Shown here: positions 9,437-22,292 of the stretch, piece by piece
Numbering within the stretch: position 1 is the first letter of the stretch
Layout of the letters: every line of letters begins with the position of its first letter
Assembly: GCF_028069655.1 (NCBI RefSeq)
Contig: NZ_JAMCOS010000001.1
Span: forward strand, 1,642,001 to 1,706,000
Source of the DNA: Acidovorax sp. NCPPB 4044
Lineage (GTDB): Bacteria > Pseudomonadota > Gammaproteobacteria > Burkholderiales > Burkholderiaceae_C
DNA length: 64,000 nt
Direction: 5' to 3'
The notes under the pieces: generated by a model
Databases searched by the model: none
Told to the model about the DNA's origin: nothing
The model's input: only the letters and a program-made list of their open reading frames with translations
Program-made: the position numbers and the translations under genes

Positions 9437-9596
9437 GGGGTGTGTGATGGGCAGCGTGCGGAGAAAGGCAGGGCGGCACGGACCCTGCAAGCGCGGTGCA
9501 GGGCGCAGGGTGCCGGGCGCCCTACATTATGGAAACCGATGGCCGCGCGTGCGCACACCGCGCGCCGCAGACTGGAATTCGACGCAAGGACGGAGC

Positions 9597-13277
<3,681 letters not shown>

Positions 13278-13283
13278 AAACCC

Positions 13284-13334
13284 CTCCATGCCGCCGGATT
13301 CATTCAATAGTTTGCTATTATTTTTGTAGCAAAT
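13284..13334 (+). repeat. Dispersed intergenic repeat, copy 2
   Basis: Same 5' arm CCATGCCGCCGGATTCATT as copy 1, then CAATAGTTTGCTATTA. It ends in a perfect 7-bp inverted repeat, TTTGCTA-N9-TAGCAAA. It begins 7 bases after the oxoprolinase stop codon and lies between two converging genes, in the orientation of oxoprolinase. Confidence 0.85.
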
Positions 13335-13351
13335 GACTGCGATGGATGTCC

Positions 13352-13726
13352 TCACGAATCGCGTTCGGCGGTCTTGTCCGCGTCCCGGCTGAGGCTGGGC
13401 GGGACGTCGCGGCCGGCGCGCCGCGCGCGGAAGAGGGCGGCGCGCATGAGGAAGATGTTGGTCACCGGCACCGTCACGGCCACGAACAGCGCTATGAGCA
13501 GCGGGTGCAGCGCGAGGCCGTGGCCCGCCACCGAGAAGTACAGCAGGGTGCCGTGCATGATGCACCAGCAGCCCATGGTCGCGATGATCGAGGGCGCGTG
13601 CACGCGCTCGAAGTAGGTCTTGAGGCGCAGCAGCCCGATCGAGCCCAGCAGCGCGATGCCCGCACCCGCGATCACCAGCACGGCCACGGCGATCTCGGCC
13701 CACAGCGGCAGCGCGGTGCCGTTCAT
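13352..13726 (-). CDS. phaG: Mrp/Pha monovalent cation/proton antiporter subunit G
   Basis: 124 residues with three hydrophobic segments; the MnhG/PhaG motif LLRLKTYFERVHAPS follows the first. It is the smallest-function subunit of the multisubunit Mrp antiporter, which exchanges Na+ or K+ for H+ across the inner membrane. Its ATG overlaps the TGA of phaF by four bases (ATGA), so it is translationally coupled. It is last in the operon and is followed by repeat copy 2. Confidence 0.9.
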   Translation of the reverse strand: MNGTALPLWAEIAVAVLVIAGAGIALLGSIGLLRLKTYFERVHAPSIIATMGCWCIMHGTLLYFSVAGHGLALHPLLIALFVAVTVPVTNIFLMRAALFRARRAGRDVPPSLSRDADKTAERDS

Positions 13727-14013
13727 TCGATCACCTCGCCGCGCAGCAGGAACTTCGCCATCGCCGTGGAACTGGCGAAGCCCAGCAGCGCGATGAGCAG
13801 CGCCGCCTCGAAATAATGCGTGCTGCCGTAGTAGATGCCCAGCACCAGCATGGACAGCATGCCGCTCTGGTACATGCAGTCCAGCGCCAGCACACGGTCC
13901 TGCGCCGAGGGGCCCTTGAGCATGCGCACCAGGGCGCACACGATGGCCAGGGAAAGCATTCCCAACGCGATGGGCAGGGCCCAGGAAAGCACGGGGCTGG
14001 TGGTCATCGTCAT
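13723..14013 (-). CDS. phaF: Mrp/Pha antiporter subunit F
   Basis: 96 residues with three membrane segments. The GPSAQDRVLALDC segment is characteristic of MnhF/PhaF, an essential small subunit of the Mrp complex. Both ends overlap neighbours through ATGA (phaE stop with phaF start, phaF stop with phaG start). An alternative ATG two codons downstream cannot be excluded. Confidence 0.9.
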   Translation of the reverse strand: MTMTTSPVLSWALPIALGMLSLAIVCALVRMLKGPSAQDRVLALDCMYQSGMLSMLVLGIYYGSTHYFEAALLIALLGFASSTAMAKFLLRGEVIE

Positions 14014-14504
14014 GATTCGAAGATCTCCATCAGGGGGCGCTCGTAGCGCTGCTTGACGTGGTCGATCACGGCCTGGGGGCTGTCGAGTTCGAGCACGTGC
14101 AGCATCAGCACCGATCGGTCCAGCGACAGCTCGGCCCAGGACGTGCCCGGTGTGATGCAGACGATCACCGCCAGCACGGCCAGGCCGTTGGCGTCGCGCA
14201 GGTCGAGCGGGATCTGCACGAAGCCCGATGCGTGGGCGCGCCGCGACGGAAACGCCAGGAAGCGCACCACGTTCAGGTTGGACAGCGAGGTGTCCACCAG
14301 CACCGACACCGCCAGGCGCAGCACCGTGCCCGGGCGGCGCACGCGCACCGGCAGCGGCCGCAGACCGCGCGTGAGCAAAGGAATCAGCACGCCCACCAGC
14401 ACGGCCAGGATGATCTGGCCTGCACCGAGCGACCGGTTGAGCAGCAGCCACATGGCGGCGAGCGCGATCGACAGCAGGGGCGCGGGAAAGAGCCGCTTCA
14501 TCAT
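14010..14504 (-). CDS. phaE: Mrp/Pha antiporter subunit E
   Basis: 164 residues. Two N-terminal membrane segments are followed by a cytoplasmic domain with the MnhE motif ITPGTSWAELS. Subunit E is needed for assembly of the Mrp complex. The start at MMKRLFP overlaps the phaD stop codon by four bases; the second Met overlaps it by one. Length fits the family (about 160). Confidence 0.9.
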   Translation of the reverse strand: MMKRLFPAPLLSIALAAMWLLLNRSLGAGQIILAVLVGVLIPLLTRGLRPLPVRVRRPGTVLRLAVSVLVDTSLSNLNVVRFLAFPSRRAHASGFVQIPLDLRDANGLAVLAVIVCITPGTSWAELSLDRSVLMLHVLELDSPQAVIDHVKQRYERPLMEIFES

Positions 14505-16312
14505 GGGGCGGTCCCTCCCGGCGTGGGTATGCGCGCGGCAGCGCCTTCGGCCGCGGCACTGGCGGCCATGTCGAGCGCCCTGCGCGCGCTGGCACCGGCA
14601 CCGGCGCCCTCGGGCGTGGCGGGGCCCGGCAGCGGGCGGGCCGACATCACGGCATCGATGTAGCCGCGCGGCGCGTGCAGCGCGTTCGCCGTGGCCTGGG
14701 TGAACTGCATCACCGGCCCGGCCTGCAGCGCCAGCCCGATGCAGCCGGCCAGCAGCACGGCGATGGGCACGCCTTCCAGCACGCGCAGCTGCGGCGCGGG
14801 ACGGTCGTGCGTGGTCCAGAAATGCCGCATCCCCGTGCGCGTGAGCGCCAGCAGCGCGAGCAGTCCCGTGGCGATCAGCATGGCGAACAGCACCCAGCCC
14901 ACTACGCCAGTCTGCGCGCCGGGCGACACGCCCAGGCCCAGCGGATTGAGCAGGGCGGTGAGCATCGCGAACTTGCCCACGAAGCCCGAGAGCGGCGGCA
15001 GCCCCGCGATCACGAGCGTGCACAGCAGGAAGGCCAGGCCCAGGAAGGCGGCGGCGGCGGGGATCACGCGGCCCACGAGCACCATTTCCTGCTCGTCGAG
15101 GTTGAGGCGCTCGGTGGGCACCAGCTCGGGCGTGAGGAAGGGGGCGTCGTCGTCCAGTTCGTGCGGGGCCAGTGTGGAGCCGTCGTTGCGCCAGCGGTCG
15201 ATGAGGTCGGTCAGCAGGAACAGCGCGCTCACGGCCAGCGTGGAACTGGGCAGGTAGTAGAGCAGGCCCGCCGTGAGCAGGTTCTGCCCGAAGCCCGAGG
15301 CGGCGAGCAGCGTGCCCGACGAAAGGATGGCCGCGTAGCCGGCCAGCGTGGCGATGCGCTGCGAGCCCAGCATGCCGATCGCGCCGAAGGCCATCGTGAT
15401 GAGCCCGCCGCCGATGAGCCAGAGGCTGCCGAAATGCGCGGACGGCCCGGCCTCCTGGCCGAACATGAGCGTCCAGAGCCGCAGGATGGTGTACACGCCC
15501 ACCTTGGTCATCAGCGCGAACAGCGCCCCGGCCGGCGCGCTGGCCGCGCTGTAGGCCGGCACCAGCCAGAAGTTCAGCGGCCACACGGCGGCCTTGATGA
15601 GGAAAGCCGTCGCCAGGATGCCCGCGGCGGTGTGCAGCAGCCCGCGGTCGGCATCGGCCACGTGCGGGATGGTCTGCGCGAGATCGGCCATGTTGAGCGT
15701 GCCCGTGATGCCGTAGAGCATCGACACACCGATGAGGAACAGCGAAGACGCCGCGAGGTTGATCGCGATGTAGTGCAGGCCCGCCTGCACGCGCACCCGC
15801 CCCGAGCCGTGCAGCAGCAGCCCGTAGGACGCGGCCAGCATGATCTCGAAGAACACGAACAGGTTGAACAGGTCGGCCGTGAGGAAGGCCCCGGCCAGCC
15901 CCATGAGCTGGAACTGGAAGAGCGGATGGAAATGCACGCCCGCGCGGTGCCAGCGTGCTGCCGCGAAGACGATGGCGCACGCCGCGATGGCGCTGGTGAG
16001 CACCAGCATGAGCGCCGAGAGCCGGTCCAGCGCGAGCACGATGCCGAACGGCGCCGGCCAGTTGCCCGGCAGGTACACGCCCATCGTCACGGGCTTGCCG
16101 CTCTGGTGCGTCCAGAACAGCAGCGCGAGCGATACGCCCAGGCCGATCAACGTGGACACCAGGTTCATGCCCAGCTTGAGCCGCTGCCGCTCCTCGCGCA
16201 GCAGCAGCATCAGCGCCGCGGTCAGGAGCGGCAGCATGATGGGCGCGAGCATCAGGTGCGGCATCAGCGCCGCGACGGCCTGCGACCACTGGGCCTGGAG
16301 GGCGGCGTTCAT
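14501..16312 (-). CDS. phaD: Mrp/Pha antiporter subunit D (NuoN/MrpD-like proton-translocating subunit)
   Basis: 603 residues with about fourteen membrane helices, homologous to the antiporter-like subunits of complex I. The charged residues of the family are visible: Glu in LFVFFEIMLAASYG, Lys in FLIKAAVWPLNFWL, and a second Lys in LMTKVGVYT. A hydrophilic insert near residues 385-425 (TLAPHELDDDAP region) is longer than I expect for MrpD. The start MNAALQAQ was chosen because the frame upstream overlaps phaC. 43 bases separate it from the phaC stop. Confidence 0.92.
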   Translation of the reverse strand: MNAALQAQWSQAVAALMPHLMLAPIMLPLLTAALMLLLREERQRLKLGMNLVSTLIGLGVSLALLFWTHQSGKPVTMGVYLPGNWPAPFGIVLALDRLSALMLVLTSAIAACAIVFAAARWHRAGVHFHPLFQFQLMGLAGAFLTADLFNLFVFFEIMLAASYGLLLHGSGRVRVQAGLHYIAINLAASSLFLIGVSMLYGITGTLNMADLAQTIPHVADADRGLLHTAAGILATAFLIKAAVWPLNFWLVPAYSAASAPAGALFALMTKVGVYTILRLWTLMFGQEAGPSAHFGSLWLIGGGLITMAFGAIGMLGSQRIATLAGYAAILSSGTLLAASGFGQNLLTAGLLYYLPSSTLAVSALFLLTDLIDRWRNDGSTLAPHELDDDAPFLTPELVPTERLNLDEQEMVLVGRVIPAAAAFLGLAFLLCTLVIAGLPPLSGFVGKFAMLTALLNPLGLGVSPGAQTGVVGWVLFAMLIATGLLALLALTRTGMRHFWTTHDRPAPQLRVLEGVPIAVLLAGCIGLALQAGPVMQFTQATANALHAPRGYIDAVMSARPLPGPATPEGAGAGASARRALDMAASAAAEGAAARIPTPGGTAP

Positions 16313-16355
16313 GGTCGGCCTCCCGCGGAGCGGCGCTGCGGCGTACGGGGACCGG

Positions 16356-16721
16356 TCATGGCATCTCCTGCACGTCGTGCGAGAGCGAGCCGTCCACATG
16401 GTCGGTGCCCGACATGCCGCGCGACGCCAGCAGCACCACCAGGAAGAGCGCCGTCATGGCGAAGCCGATCACGATGGCCGTGAGCACCAGCGCCTGGGGC
16501 ATCGGATCGGCGTAGTGCTGCAGATCCTGCGGAATGCCGTCGATCAGAACGGGCTCCTTGCCCACCGCCAGGCCCAGGCGGCCCATGCTGAAGATGAACA
16601 GGTTCACGGCGTAGGAGAGCAGCGCCAGGCCCATGATGACCTGGTAGGTCCGCGGGCGCAGCACCAGCCACACGCCGGAGCCTGCGAGCACGCCGATGGC
16701 GACGGCAAGAACGATTTCCAT
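16356..16721 (-). CDS. phaC: Mrp/Pha antiporter subunit C (NuoK-like)
   Basis: 121 residues with three membrane segments, homologous to NuoK of complex I. The conserved core GLALLSYAVNLFIFSMGRL and the PMPQALVLTAIVIG segment identify MnhC/PhaC. The start overlaps the phaAB stop by one base (TGATG), indicating coupled translation. Confidence 0.92.
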   Translation of the reverse strand: MEIVLAVAIGVLAGSGVWLVLRPRTYQVIMGLALLSYAVNLFIFSMGRLGLAVGKEPVLIDGIPQDLQHYADPMPQALVLTAIVIGFAMTALFLVVLLASRGMSGTDHVDGSLSHDVQEMP

Positions 16722-19700
16722 CAGCGGTTTCCTCCGGGGGCGGTGGCGGCGGCTCCGCCCTGCGCGGCGGCCACGGCGGCCGGCGTCTTCTGTTCGGCCG
16801 CCTGCGCGGCCTCGGCGGACTGGGCCGATTCCTCGGCCTCGCGCTCTTCCGCCAGCCGTGCGTGGTAGCGGTGGCCGCGCACCGACTGGTGGGCGATGGC
16901 CGTCAGCATGAGCAGCGTGGCACCGACCACCAGCGCGAACACGCCGATGTCGAAGAACAGCGCGCTCGCCAGGTGCACGTCGCCCACCACGGGCAGGTGC
17001 AGGTGCGCGGTGTGGCTGGTGAGGAAGGGATAGCCGAAGAAGAGCGCACCGGCCCCGGTGCCCAGCGCGAAGAGCAGGCCGGTGGCGATCCAGCGGCGCG
17101 GGTAGAGCGCCAGGTGCGCCTCCACCCACTGCGTGCCCGAGATGATGTACTGCAGCAGCAGGCCCACCGACAGCACGAGCCCGGCCACGAAGCCGCCGCC
17201 GGGCTGGTTGTGGCCACGCATGAACATGTAGAACGAGACCAGCAGCGTGAACGGCAGCAGCAGGCGCACCAGCACCGCAGGCACCATGAGGTAGCCCACG
17301 GCGGTGTCCGCCGCGTTGCGCGGGTTCAGCAGGTCAGTCTGCAGATCGGCCGGCATGTTGCGCTGCTGCTCGGGCAGGTCCATCGTCTCCCGCGCGGGGC
17401 GGAAGCGCCGCAGCAGCGCGTACACGGTGAGTGCGACGATGCCCAGCACGACGATCTCGCCGAAGGTATCGAAGCCGCGGAAGTCGACCAGCATCACGTT
17501 GACCACGTTGGTCCCGCCACCTTCGGTCAGCGCACGTTCCAGGAAGAAGGTGGAGGTGCTCTCGGGGAAGGGGCGGCTCATCATCACGTAGGCCAGCCAG
17601 CCGAGGCCGCCGCCCGCGAGCAGGGAGATCAGCAGGTCGCGTGCGCGGCGCACGCGCGGCAACCCGACCGGCGGCGCCACGGTGCGCAGGCGTTCGTCGC
17701 GCCGCGGCAGCCAGCGCAGCCCGAGCAGGATGAGTACGGTGGTCACGATCTCCACCACGATCTGCGTGAGCGCGAGGTCGGGGGCCGAGAACCACAGGAA
17801 GGTGATGCAGGTGCACAGCCCCGCTCCGCCGAGCAGCGCCAGGGCCGCCAGCCGGTGGTACTTGGCCTGCCATGCAGCGCCCACCGCGCAGATCGAGCCC
17901 ACCGCCCACAGCACCACGAACGTGGGCGACAGCGGCAGCGTGCCCCGGTCGCCGAGCAGCAGGCCGCGCGTCCAGAGCGGCAGCGTGGCGGCCACCAGCG
18001 CGGCGCAGACCAGCCACAGCATCTGCCACTGCAGGCGCGGCGTGCCGAGCATGCGGCGGCCCCGGTAGCCGGCCAGCGTGAGCAGCGTGAACAGCGCCTC
18101 GAAGATGCGCTTGCCGCTCACGCGGTAGATGAGCGGTGCGGCGTCGATGCGGCCCGCCTCGCGCTGCTTGCGCAGCAGCATGTAGAGGGCGGTGCCGCCC
18201 GCCAGCGCGATCAGGCTCATGACGAACGGCGTGTTGAAGCCGTGCCAGATCGCCAGGCTGAATTCGGGCATGGTGCCGCCGACCACCGGCCGCGCCGCGG
18301 CGTCCAGGTAGTGGCCCACCGACCAGGCCGGCAGGGTGCCGACCACGAGGCAGGCAAGCACGAGCAGTTCGACCGGCACCCGCATCCAGTGGGGCGGCTC
18401 GTGCGGCTCGCGCGGCAGGTCCTCGGCTTTCGGGCCCCAGAACACATCCACCGTGAACCGCAGCGAATACGCCACGCTGAACACGCCCGCCAGCGTGGCC
18501 GCCACGGGGAGCGCGATCGCGATGAAGGGCGATGCATCGAGGAACACCGTCTCGGCGAAGAACATTTCCTTGGAGAGGAACCCGTTGAGGAGCGGCACGC
18601 CGGCCATCGCCGCGCTGGCCACCATGGCCAGCGTGGAGGTCACGGGCATCATCCGCCGCAGCCCGGAGAGCCGCCGGATGTCGCGCGTGCCGCTTTCATG
18701 GTCCACGATGCCGGCCGCCATGAAGAGCGAGGCCTTGAAGGTGGCGTGGTTCATGATGTGGAACACGGCCGCCACGGCCGCCAGCGGGCTGTTGAGGCCC
18801 AGCAGCAGGGTGATCAGCCCGAGGTGGGAAATGGTCGAATAGGCCAGCAGCCCCTTCAGGTCGTGCTGGAACATCGCCGCGTAGCCGCCGATGAGCAAGG
18901 TGCAGACGCCCGCTCCGCCCACGATCCAGAACCAGGGCTCGGTGCCGCCCATCACCGGCCACATGCGCGCCAGCAGGAACACGCCGGCCTTCACCATCGT
19001 GGCCGAATGCAGGTAGGCCGACACGGGGGTGGGCGCGGCCATCGCGTTCGGCAGCCAGAAGTGGAACGGGAACTGCGCGCTCTTGGTGAGCGCACCCAGC
19101 AGGACGAGTACCAGTGCGGTGAGGTAGAGCGGATGCGCCCGCACCATCTCGCCGGCGGCGAGCACCCGGTCCAGGTCGTAGCTGCCCACGATGTGCCCCA
19201 GCACCAGCACGCCGGCCAGCAGGCACAGCCCGCCGGTGCCGGTGACCGTGAGCGCCATGCGCGCACCGCTGCGCGCGTCCTTGCGGTGGTGCCAGTAGCC
19301 GATCAGCAGGAAGGAGAAGAGGCTCGTCAGCTCCCAGAAGAAGACGAGCTGGATCAGGTTGCCCGAGAGCACCACGCCGGTCATGGCGCCCATGAAGGCG
19401 AGGAAGAACGAGAAGAAGCGCGGCACCGGGTCGGCGGCGGACATGTAGTAGCGCGCATAGAGCACCACCAGCGAGCCTATGCCCAGCACCAGCATGCAGA
19501 ACATCCACGCGAATCCGTCCATGCGGATGACGAGGTTCAGCCCCAGGTCCGGCAGCCACGCGATCTCCTGCCGCACGACACCGCCGGCTGCCACCTCGGG
19601 AAAATAGAGCGCCGCCTGCGCCGCGCAGAACACCGCCACCGCGCCGGCGAGCGTGGATTCGGTGTTGCGTGCGTTCGCTGGAAGCACGGCCGCCAGCAGG

Positions 19701-19741
19701 CTGCCGACGAAGGGCAGGAGGACGAGGAGGATCAGGGGCAT
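16721..19741 (-). CDS. phaAB: Fused Mrp/Pha antiporter subunits A and B
   Basis: 1006 residues: an MrpA subunit (about 1-780, NuoL-like, roughly 20 helices) fused to an MrpB domain (about 800-960) and a charged tail of about 45 residues. MrpA hallmarks are E137 in the FFWELTS helix, K220 in LGALTKSAQFPFHFWLP, and TPVSAYLHSATMVKAG. A-B fusion is typical of the six-gene (group 2, Pha-type) systems. It leads the operon phaAB-C-D-E-F-G, which should encode a complete antiporter for alkaline or cation stress. No Shine-Dalgarno sequence precedes the ATG; a hairpin and a -10-like hexamer lie within 30 bases upstream. Confidence 0.93.
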   Translation of the reverse strand: MPLILLVLLPFVGSLLAAVLPANARNTESTLAGAVAVFCAAQAALYFPEVAAGGVVRQEIAWLPDLGLNLVIRMDGFAWMFCMLVLGIGSLVVLYARYYMSAADPVPRFFSFFLAFMGAMTGVVLSGNLIQLVFFWELTSLFSFLLIGYWHHRKDARSGARMALTVTGTGGLCLLAGVLVLGHIVGSYDLDRVLAAGEMVRAHPLYLTALVLVLLGALTKSAQFPFHFWLPNAMAAPTPVSAYLHSATMVKAGVFLLARMWPVMGGTEPWFWIVGGAGVCTLLIGGYAAMFQHDLKGLLAYSTISHLGLITLLLGLNSPLAAVAAVFHIMNHATFKASLFMAAGIVDHESGTRDIRRLSGLRRMMPVTSTLAMVASAAMAGVPLLNGFLSKEMFFAETVFLDASPFIAIALPVAATLAGVFSVAYSLRFTVDVFWGPKAEDLPREPHEPPHWMRVPVELLVLACLVVGTLPAWSVGHYLDAAARPVVGGTMPEFSLAIWHGFNTPFVMSLIALAGGTALYMLLRKQREAGRIDAAPLIYRVSGKRIFEALFTLLTLAGYRGRRMLGTPRLQWQMLWLVCAALVAATLPLWTRGLLLGDRGTLPLSPTFVVLWAVGSICAVGAAWQAKYHRLAALALLGGAGLCTCITFLWFSAPDLALTQIVVEIVTTVLILLGLRWLPRRDERLRTVAPPVGLPRVRRARDLLISLLAGGGLGWLAYVMMSRPFPESTSTFFLERALTEGGGTNVVNVMLVDFRGFDTFGEIVVLGIVALTVYALLRRFRPARETMDLPEQQRNMPADLQTDLLNPRNAADTAVGYLMVPAVLVRLLLPFTLLVSFYMFMRGHNQPGGGFVAGLVLSVGLLLQYIISGTQWVEAHLALYPRRWIATGLLFALGTGAGALFFGYPFLTSHTAHLHLPVVGDVHLASALFFDIGVFALVVGATLLMLTAIAHQSVRGHRYHARLAEEREAEESAQSAEAAQAAEQKTPAAVAAAQGGAAATAPGGNR

Positions 19742-19743
19742 GT

Positions 19744-19770
19744 GCGGACCATTCTACGGGGAAGGTCCGC
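19744..19770 (-). promoter_or_regulatory. Inverted repeat with -10-like TAGAAT directly before phaAB
   Basis: On the minus strand a 7-bp perfect stem (GCGGACC / GGTCCGC) with a 13-base loop ends two bases before the phaAB ATG. The loop contains TAGAAT (19751-19756). Either the hairpin is in the mRNA and covers the start region, or TAGAAT is a -10 box and transcription begins almost at the ATG; both cannot hold together. No convincing -35 is visible. Confidence 0.35.
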
Positions 19771-19841
19771 GCAGACCGCTATGAAAACCCGAGCAGACTC
19801 CGGTGTATGGACGCCATGCGCGGCACCTCCGGTGCCCTGGT

Positions 19842-20231
19842 TCAGGGCCCCGTGCCGGCACCTGCGCGGGAGGCTTTCGGCAGCGGTGCCGGCAGCGGGG
19901 CCAGCGCCGCGCCGCCCACGGTCAGCCCCTCCTGCGACAGCCGCGCCGCCGACTGCCGGCCCAGGCCCGGGACGCGTGCGATGAGATCCTGCCAGTCGGT
20001 GAACGGCGCTTGTGCGCGCGCTTGCAGGATGCGGCGGGACATCGCGGGCCCGATGCCCCGGATGCCATCGAGTTCGGCCACCGAGGCGGTGTTCACGTCG
20101 GTGGCGCATGCGGCTGCGGGCCAGAGCCCTGCGCACAGCGCGAGGGCCGCAGCGGTGCGGCCCAGCCCCAAGACCCTGCCTGCGCGGAACCGCTGGCCGG
20201 CGTTCGCGGGGCGGCCTGGGCCGCGGTTCAT
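19842..20231 (-). CDS. ComEA-like helix-hairpin-helix DNA-binding protein
   Basis: 129 residues: a Sec signal (hydrophobic stretch about 25-42, predicted cleavage after ACA) followed by a tandem helix-hairpin-helix unit. The first hairpin is in VNTASVAELDGIRGIGP and the second in LIARVPGLGRQSAARL. This is the ComEA/HhH domain that binds double-stranded DNA in the periplasm during natural transformation. The C-terminal 20 residues are Pro/Ala-rich. The start overlaps the lapB stop by four bases (ATGA), so it is the last gene of ihfB-lapA-lapB. Competence is an inference; many Burkholderiales carry such a gene. Confidence 0.85.
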   Translation of the reverse strand: MNRGPGRPANAGQRFRAGRVLGLGRTAAALALCAGLWPAAACATDVNTASVAELDGIRGIGPAMSRRILQARAQAPFTDWQDLIARVPGLGRQSAARLSQEGLTVGGAALAPLPAPLPKASRAGAGTGP

Positions 20232-21385
20232 AGTTCCTCGACCCGGCGGGCCGGGTAGCTGTCCCAGCTCTGGCAGCCCGGGCACTGCCAGAAATGCTGC
20301 CGCGCCTCGAAACCGCAGGCCGCGCAGCGGTAGCGCGTGAGCGGCTTCGCGGCCAGGTCCAGCGCGCGCTGGACCTGGGGGTGGAATTCCTCGTGCTCCA
20401 GCGTCTCCTGTGCCAGCCACTTGGCGGCAGCCACCAGGGAAGGCTCCTTGTCGAGATGGCGCACGTACCAGTCGCGCGCCGGGCGGGCCGGGTCGGCCGC
20501 GGCGGTGTCCATGGCAACGATGGCATCGAGCACGTCCAGCGAGGGCGCGCGGGTGTAGTGGTCCTGCAGCAGCTGGTAGACCTCGGCCTGGCGCCCGGTG
20601 GCAGTGGCCAGTTCGATGAGCAACGGGGCTGCGAGCGGCAGTGCGCCGGGCGACTGCTGCGCCAGTTCCTGCAGCGTGGCCAGGGCCGCATCGGCCTGGC
20701 CGCGGCGCTGCTGCAGGCGGGCGAGTTCGATGCGCGGGCGCGGTGCCTGCGGCGCGGCAGACACGGCCTCGTCGAACTGGTGCTGGGCGGCTTCCAGTTC
20801 GCCCTGGGCGGCGCGGGTGAGGGCCTGCTCGCAGAGGTAATGGGCCTGCCGGGTGCTGAAGTCGCCCTGGTGCGAGCCATGCATCTTGCGGGCGATGGCC
20901 GTGGCCTGCGGCCAGTCCCGCGAGCGCTCGTAGATGGCCAGCAGCGCCATGCGCGCCTGGCTTTCGAACGGCGTGCCCTCCAGCCGCTGTAGGGCATCCT
21001 CGGCGCGGTCGAGGAGGCCGGCTTTCAGGAAGTCGAGCGCCAGCGCGTGCTGGGCGCGTTCGCGGTCCGTGCGGCTCAGGTCTCCGCGCGACAGCAGGTG
21101 TTCATGCACACGCACCGCACGGTTGTATTCGCCGCGGCGGCGAAAGAGGTTGCCCAGTGCGAAGTGCAGTTCGGAGGTGTCGGGGTCGTTCTGCACGGCT
21201 TCGATGAAGGCATCGATCGCCTGGTCCTGCTGCTCGTTGAGCAGGTAGTTGAGGCCCTTGAAATATGCCTTGGGGGCGCGCCGGTTTTCCTCGCGCAGTT
21301 GCCGCAGATCGAAACGGGAGGCCAGCCAGCCCAGCACGAAAGCCAGCGGCAGCCCCAGCAGGAGCCAGCTCAGATCAAATTCCAT
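20228..21385 (-). CDS. lapB: LPS assembly regulator LapB (YciM)
   Basis: 385 residues: an N-terminal membrane helix (about 5-24), a long array of TPR helices facing the cytoplasm, and a C-terminal rubredoxin-like metal site with C354, C357, C368 and C371. LapB works with FtsH to control LpxC turnover and so the supply of lipopolysaccharide. Length matches E. coli LapB (389). It overlaps lapA by 11 bases at its start and the ComEA-like gene by four at its end. Confidence 0.94.
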   Translation of the reverse strand: MEFDLSWLLLGLPLAFVLGWLASRFDLRQLREENRRAPKAYFKGLNYLLNEQQDQAIDAFIEAVQNDPDTSELHFALGNLFRRRGEYNRAVRVHEHLLSRGDLSRTDRERAQHALALDFLKAGLLDRAEDALQRLEGTPFESQARMALLAIYERSRDWPQATAIARKMHGSHQGDFSTRQAHYLCEQALTRAAQGELEAAQHQFDEAVSAAPQAPRPRIELARLQQRRGQADAALATLQELAQQSPGALPLAAPLLIELATATGRQAEVYQLLQDHYTRAPSLDVLDAIVAMDTAAADPARPARDWYVRHLDKEPSLVAAAKWLAQETLEHEEFHPQVQRALDLAAKPLTRYRCAACGFEARQHFWQCPGCQSWDSYPARRVEEL

Positions 21386-21722
21386 GGACGGGCGGCTGCT
21401 GCTGAAGATCGACGGTGGGCACGGGCGGATGGAGTGGGCTGCCGGTCGAGGCCGGTCCCGGTCCCGGAGCCGCGGCGGGGGCGGGCGGCAGCGCTGCCTC
21501 GGCGCGGCGCGCGGCGCGCAGGTGCTTCCACCAGCGCGGCACCATGCCCAGCACGCCTACCGCCACGCCCAGGGTGAACGCGGCCAGCACCACCAGCACG
21601 AGCGGGGCGCTCCAGTGCGTGCCGAAAAAGAAGTGCACCGTCGCATCCTGCTGGTTGTTCAGCGCGAAGGCGAAAAGGGTGAAAAAAATGGCCGCCTTCA
21701 GCAGCCACAGGAGGTATTTCAT
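21375..21722 (-). CDS. lapA: LapA-family membrane protein
   Basis: 115 residues with two membrane helices (about 4-20 and 40-62) joined by the conserved NNQQDATVHFFFG turn of the LapA (YciS, DUF1049) family, then a Pro/Ala-rich tail. LapA is the partner of LapB in LPS control. The start MKYLLWLL was chosen because the frame upstream runs into ihfB. Its end overlaps lapB by 11 bases. Confidence 0.9.
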   Translation of the reverse strand: MKYLLWLLKAAIFFTLFAFALNNQQDATVHFFFGTHWSAPLVLVVLAAFTLGVAVGVLGMVPRWWKHLRAARRAEAALPPAPAAAPGPGPASTGSPLHPPVPTVDLQQQPPVHGI

Positions 21723-21744
21723 GCGTCTCCCCAATGGTGGGGCG

Positions 21745-21750
21745 ATTCTA
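21745..21750 (-). promoter_or_regulatory. Candidate -10 box upstream of lapA
   Basis: TAGAAT on the minus strand, 22 bases before the lapA ATG, in the 102-base spacer after ihfB. The same hexamer precedes phaAB and gyrA. No clear -35. Confidence 0.3.
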
Positions 21751-21825
21751 CGGGCTGGTCCGGGCCACGAAACGCGTGCCGGCACCGTGCGGCGGCCGCG
21801 TGCCCGGCCTGTCGGCGCCAGGGCT

Positions 21826-22152
21826 TCAGCGGTCTCCGGCCGTGTCGGGGGCACCGATGCCCATCTCGGCCGTGCGCTGGTCCACCGCTTCACGCAACGC
21901 CTTGCCGGGCTTGAAATGCGGCACGCGCTTTTCCGGGATCTGGACGGCCTCCCCGCTGCGCGGGTTGCGGCCCATGCGGGGCGGGCGGCGGTTGACCGAG
22001 AAGCTGCCGAACCCGCGGATCTCGATGCGGTGGCCGCGCACCAGCGCATCGCTCACGGCATCCAGGATGGTCTTGACGGCGGCCTCGGCATCGCGCTGGG
22101 TCAGCTGGCCGAAACGCGCGGCAAGTTCTTCGACGAGATCTGATCGGGTCAT
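21826..22152 (-). CDS. ihfB: Integration host factor subunit beta
   Basis: 108 residues of the HU/IHF family. It begins [11 protein letters not shown], shows the IHF-beta arm sequence ([14 protein letters not shown]) with the DNA-intercalating Pro, and the [11 protein letters not shown] segment. IHF bends DNA at specific sites in replication, recombination and transcription. The position after rpsA is the usual one for ihfB in proteobacteria. A strong terminator between rpsA and ihfB suggests that ihfB also has its own promoter. The last 15 residues extend beyond the E. coli protein. Confidence 0.94.
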   Translation of the reverse strand: MTRSDLVEELAARFGQLTQRDAEAAVKTILDAVSDALVRGHRIEIRGFGSFSVNRRPPRMGRNPRSGEAVQIPEKRVPHFKPGKALREAVDQRTAEMGIGAPDTAGDR

Positions 22153-22292
22153 GGGGTGGGAAACGTGGCGCCGGAACCGGCGTGAAGATGGGCCATGGCA
22201 CGGTGGGCCCGGAACCTGGCAGCGGCTTTGTCCGGCAAGGCGCCGGAGGCTGCAGGCGGGCGGCCCGGCATGGGTCTGAGACTCACACTTGG

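Noticed and set aside
13352..19741. Reading the cluster as part of respiratory complex I
   Set aside because: The gene set and sizes (fused A-B, C, D, E, F, G) are those of the Mrp/Pha antiporter; the peripheral nuo genes are absent.
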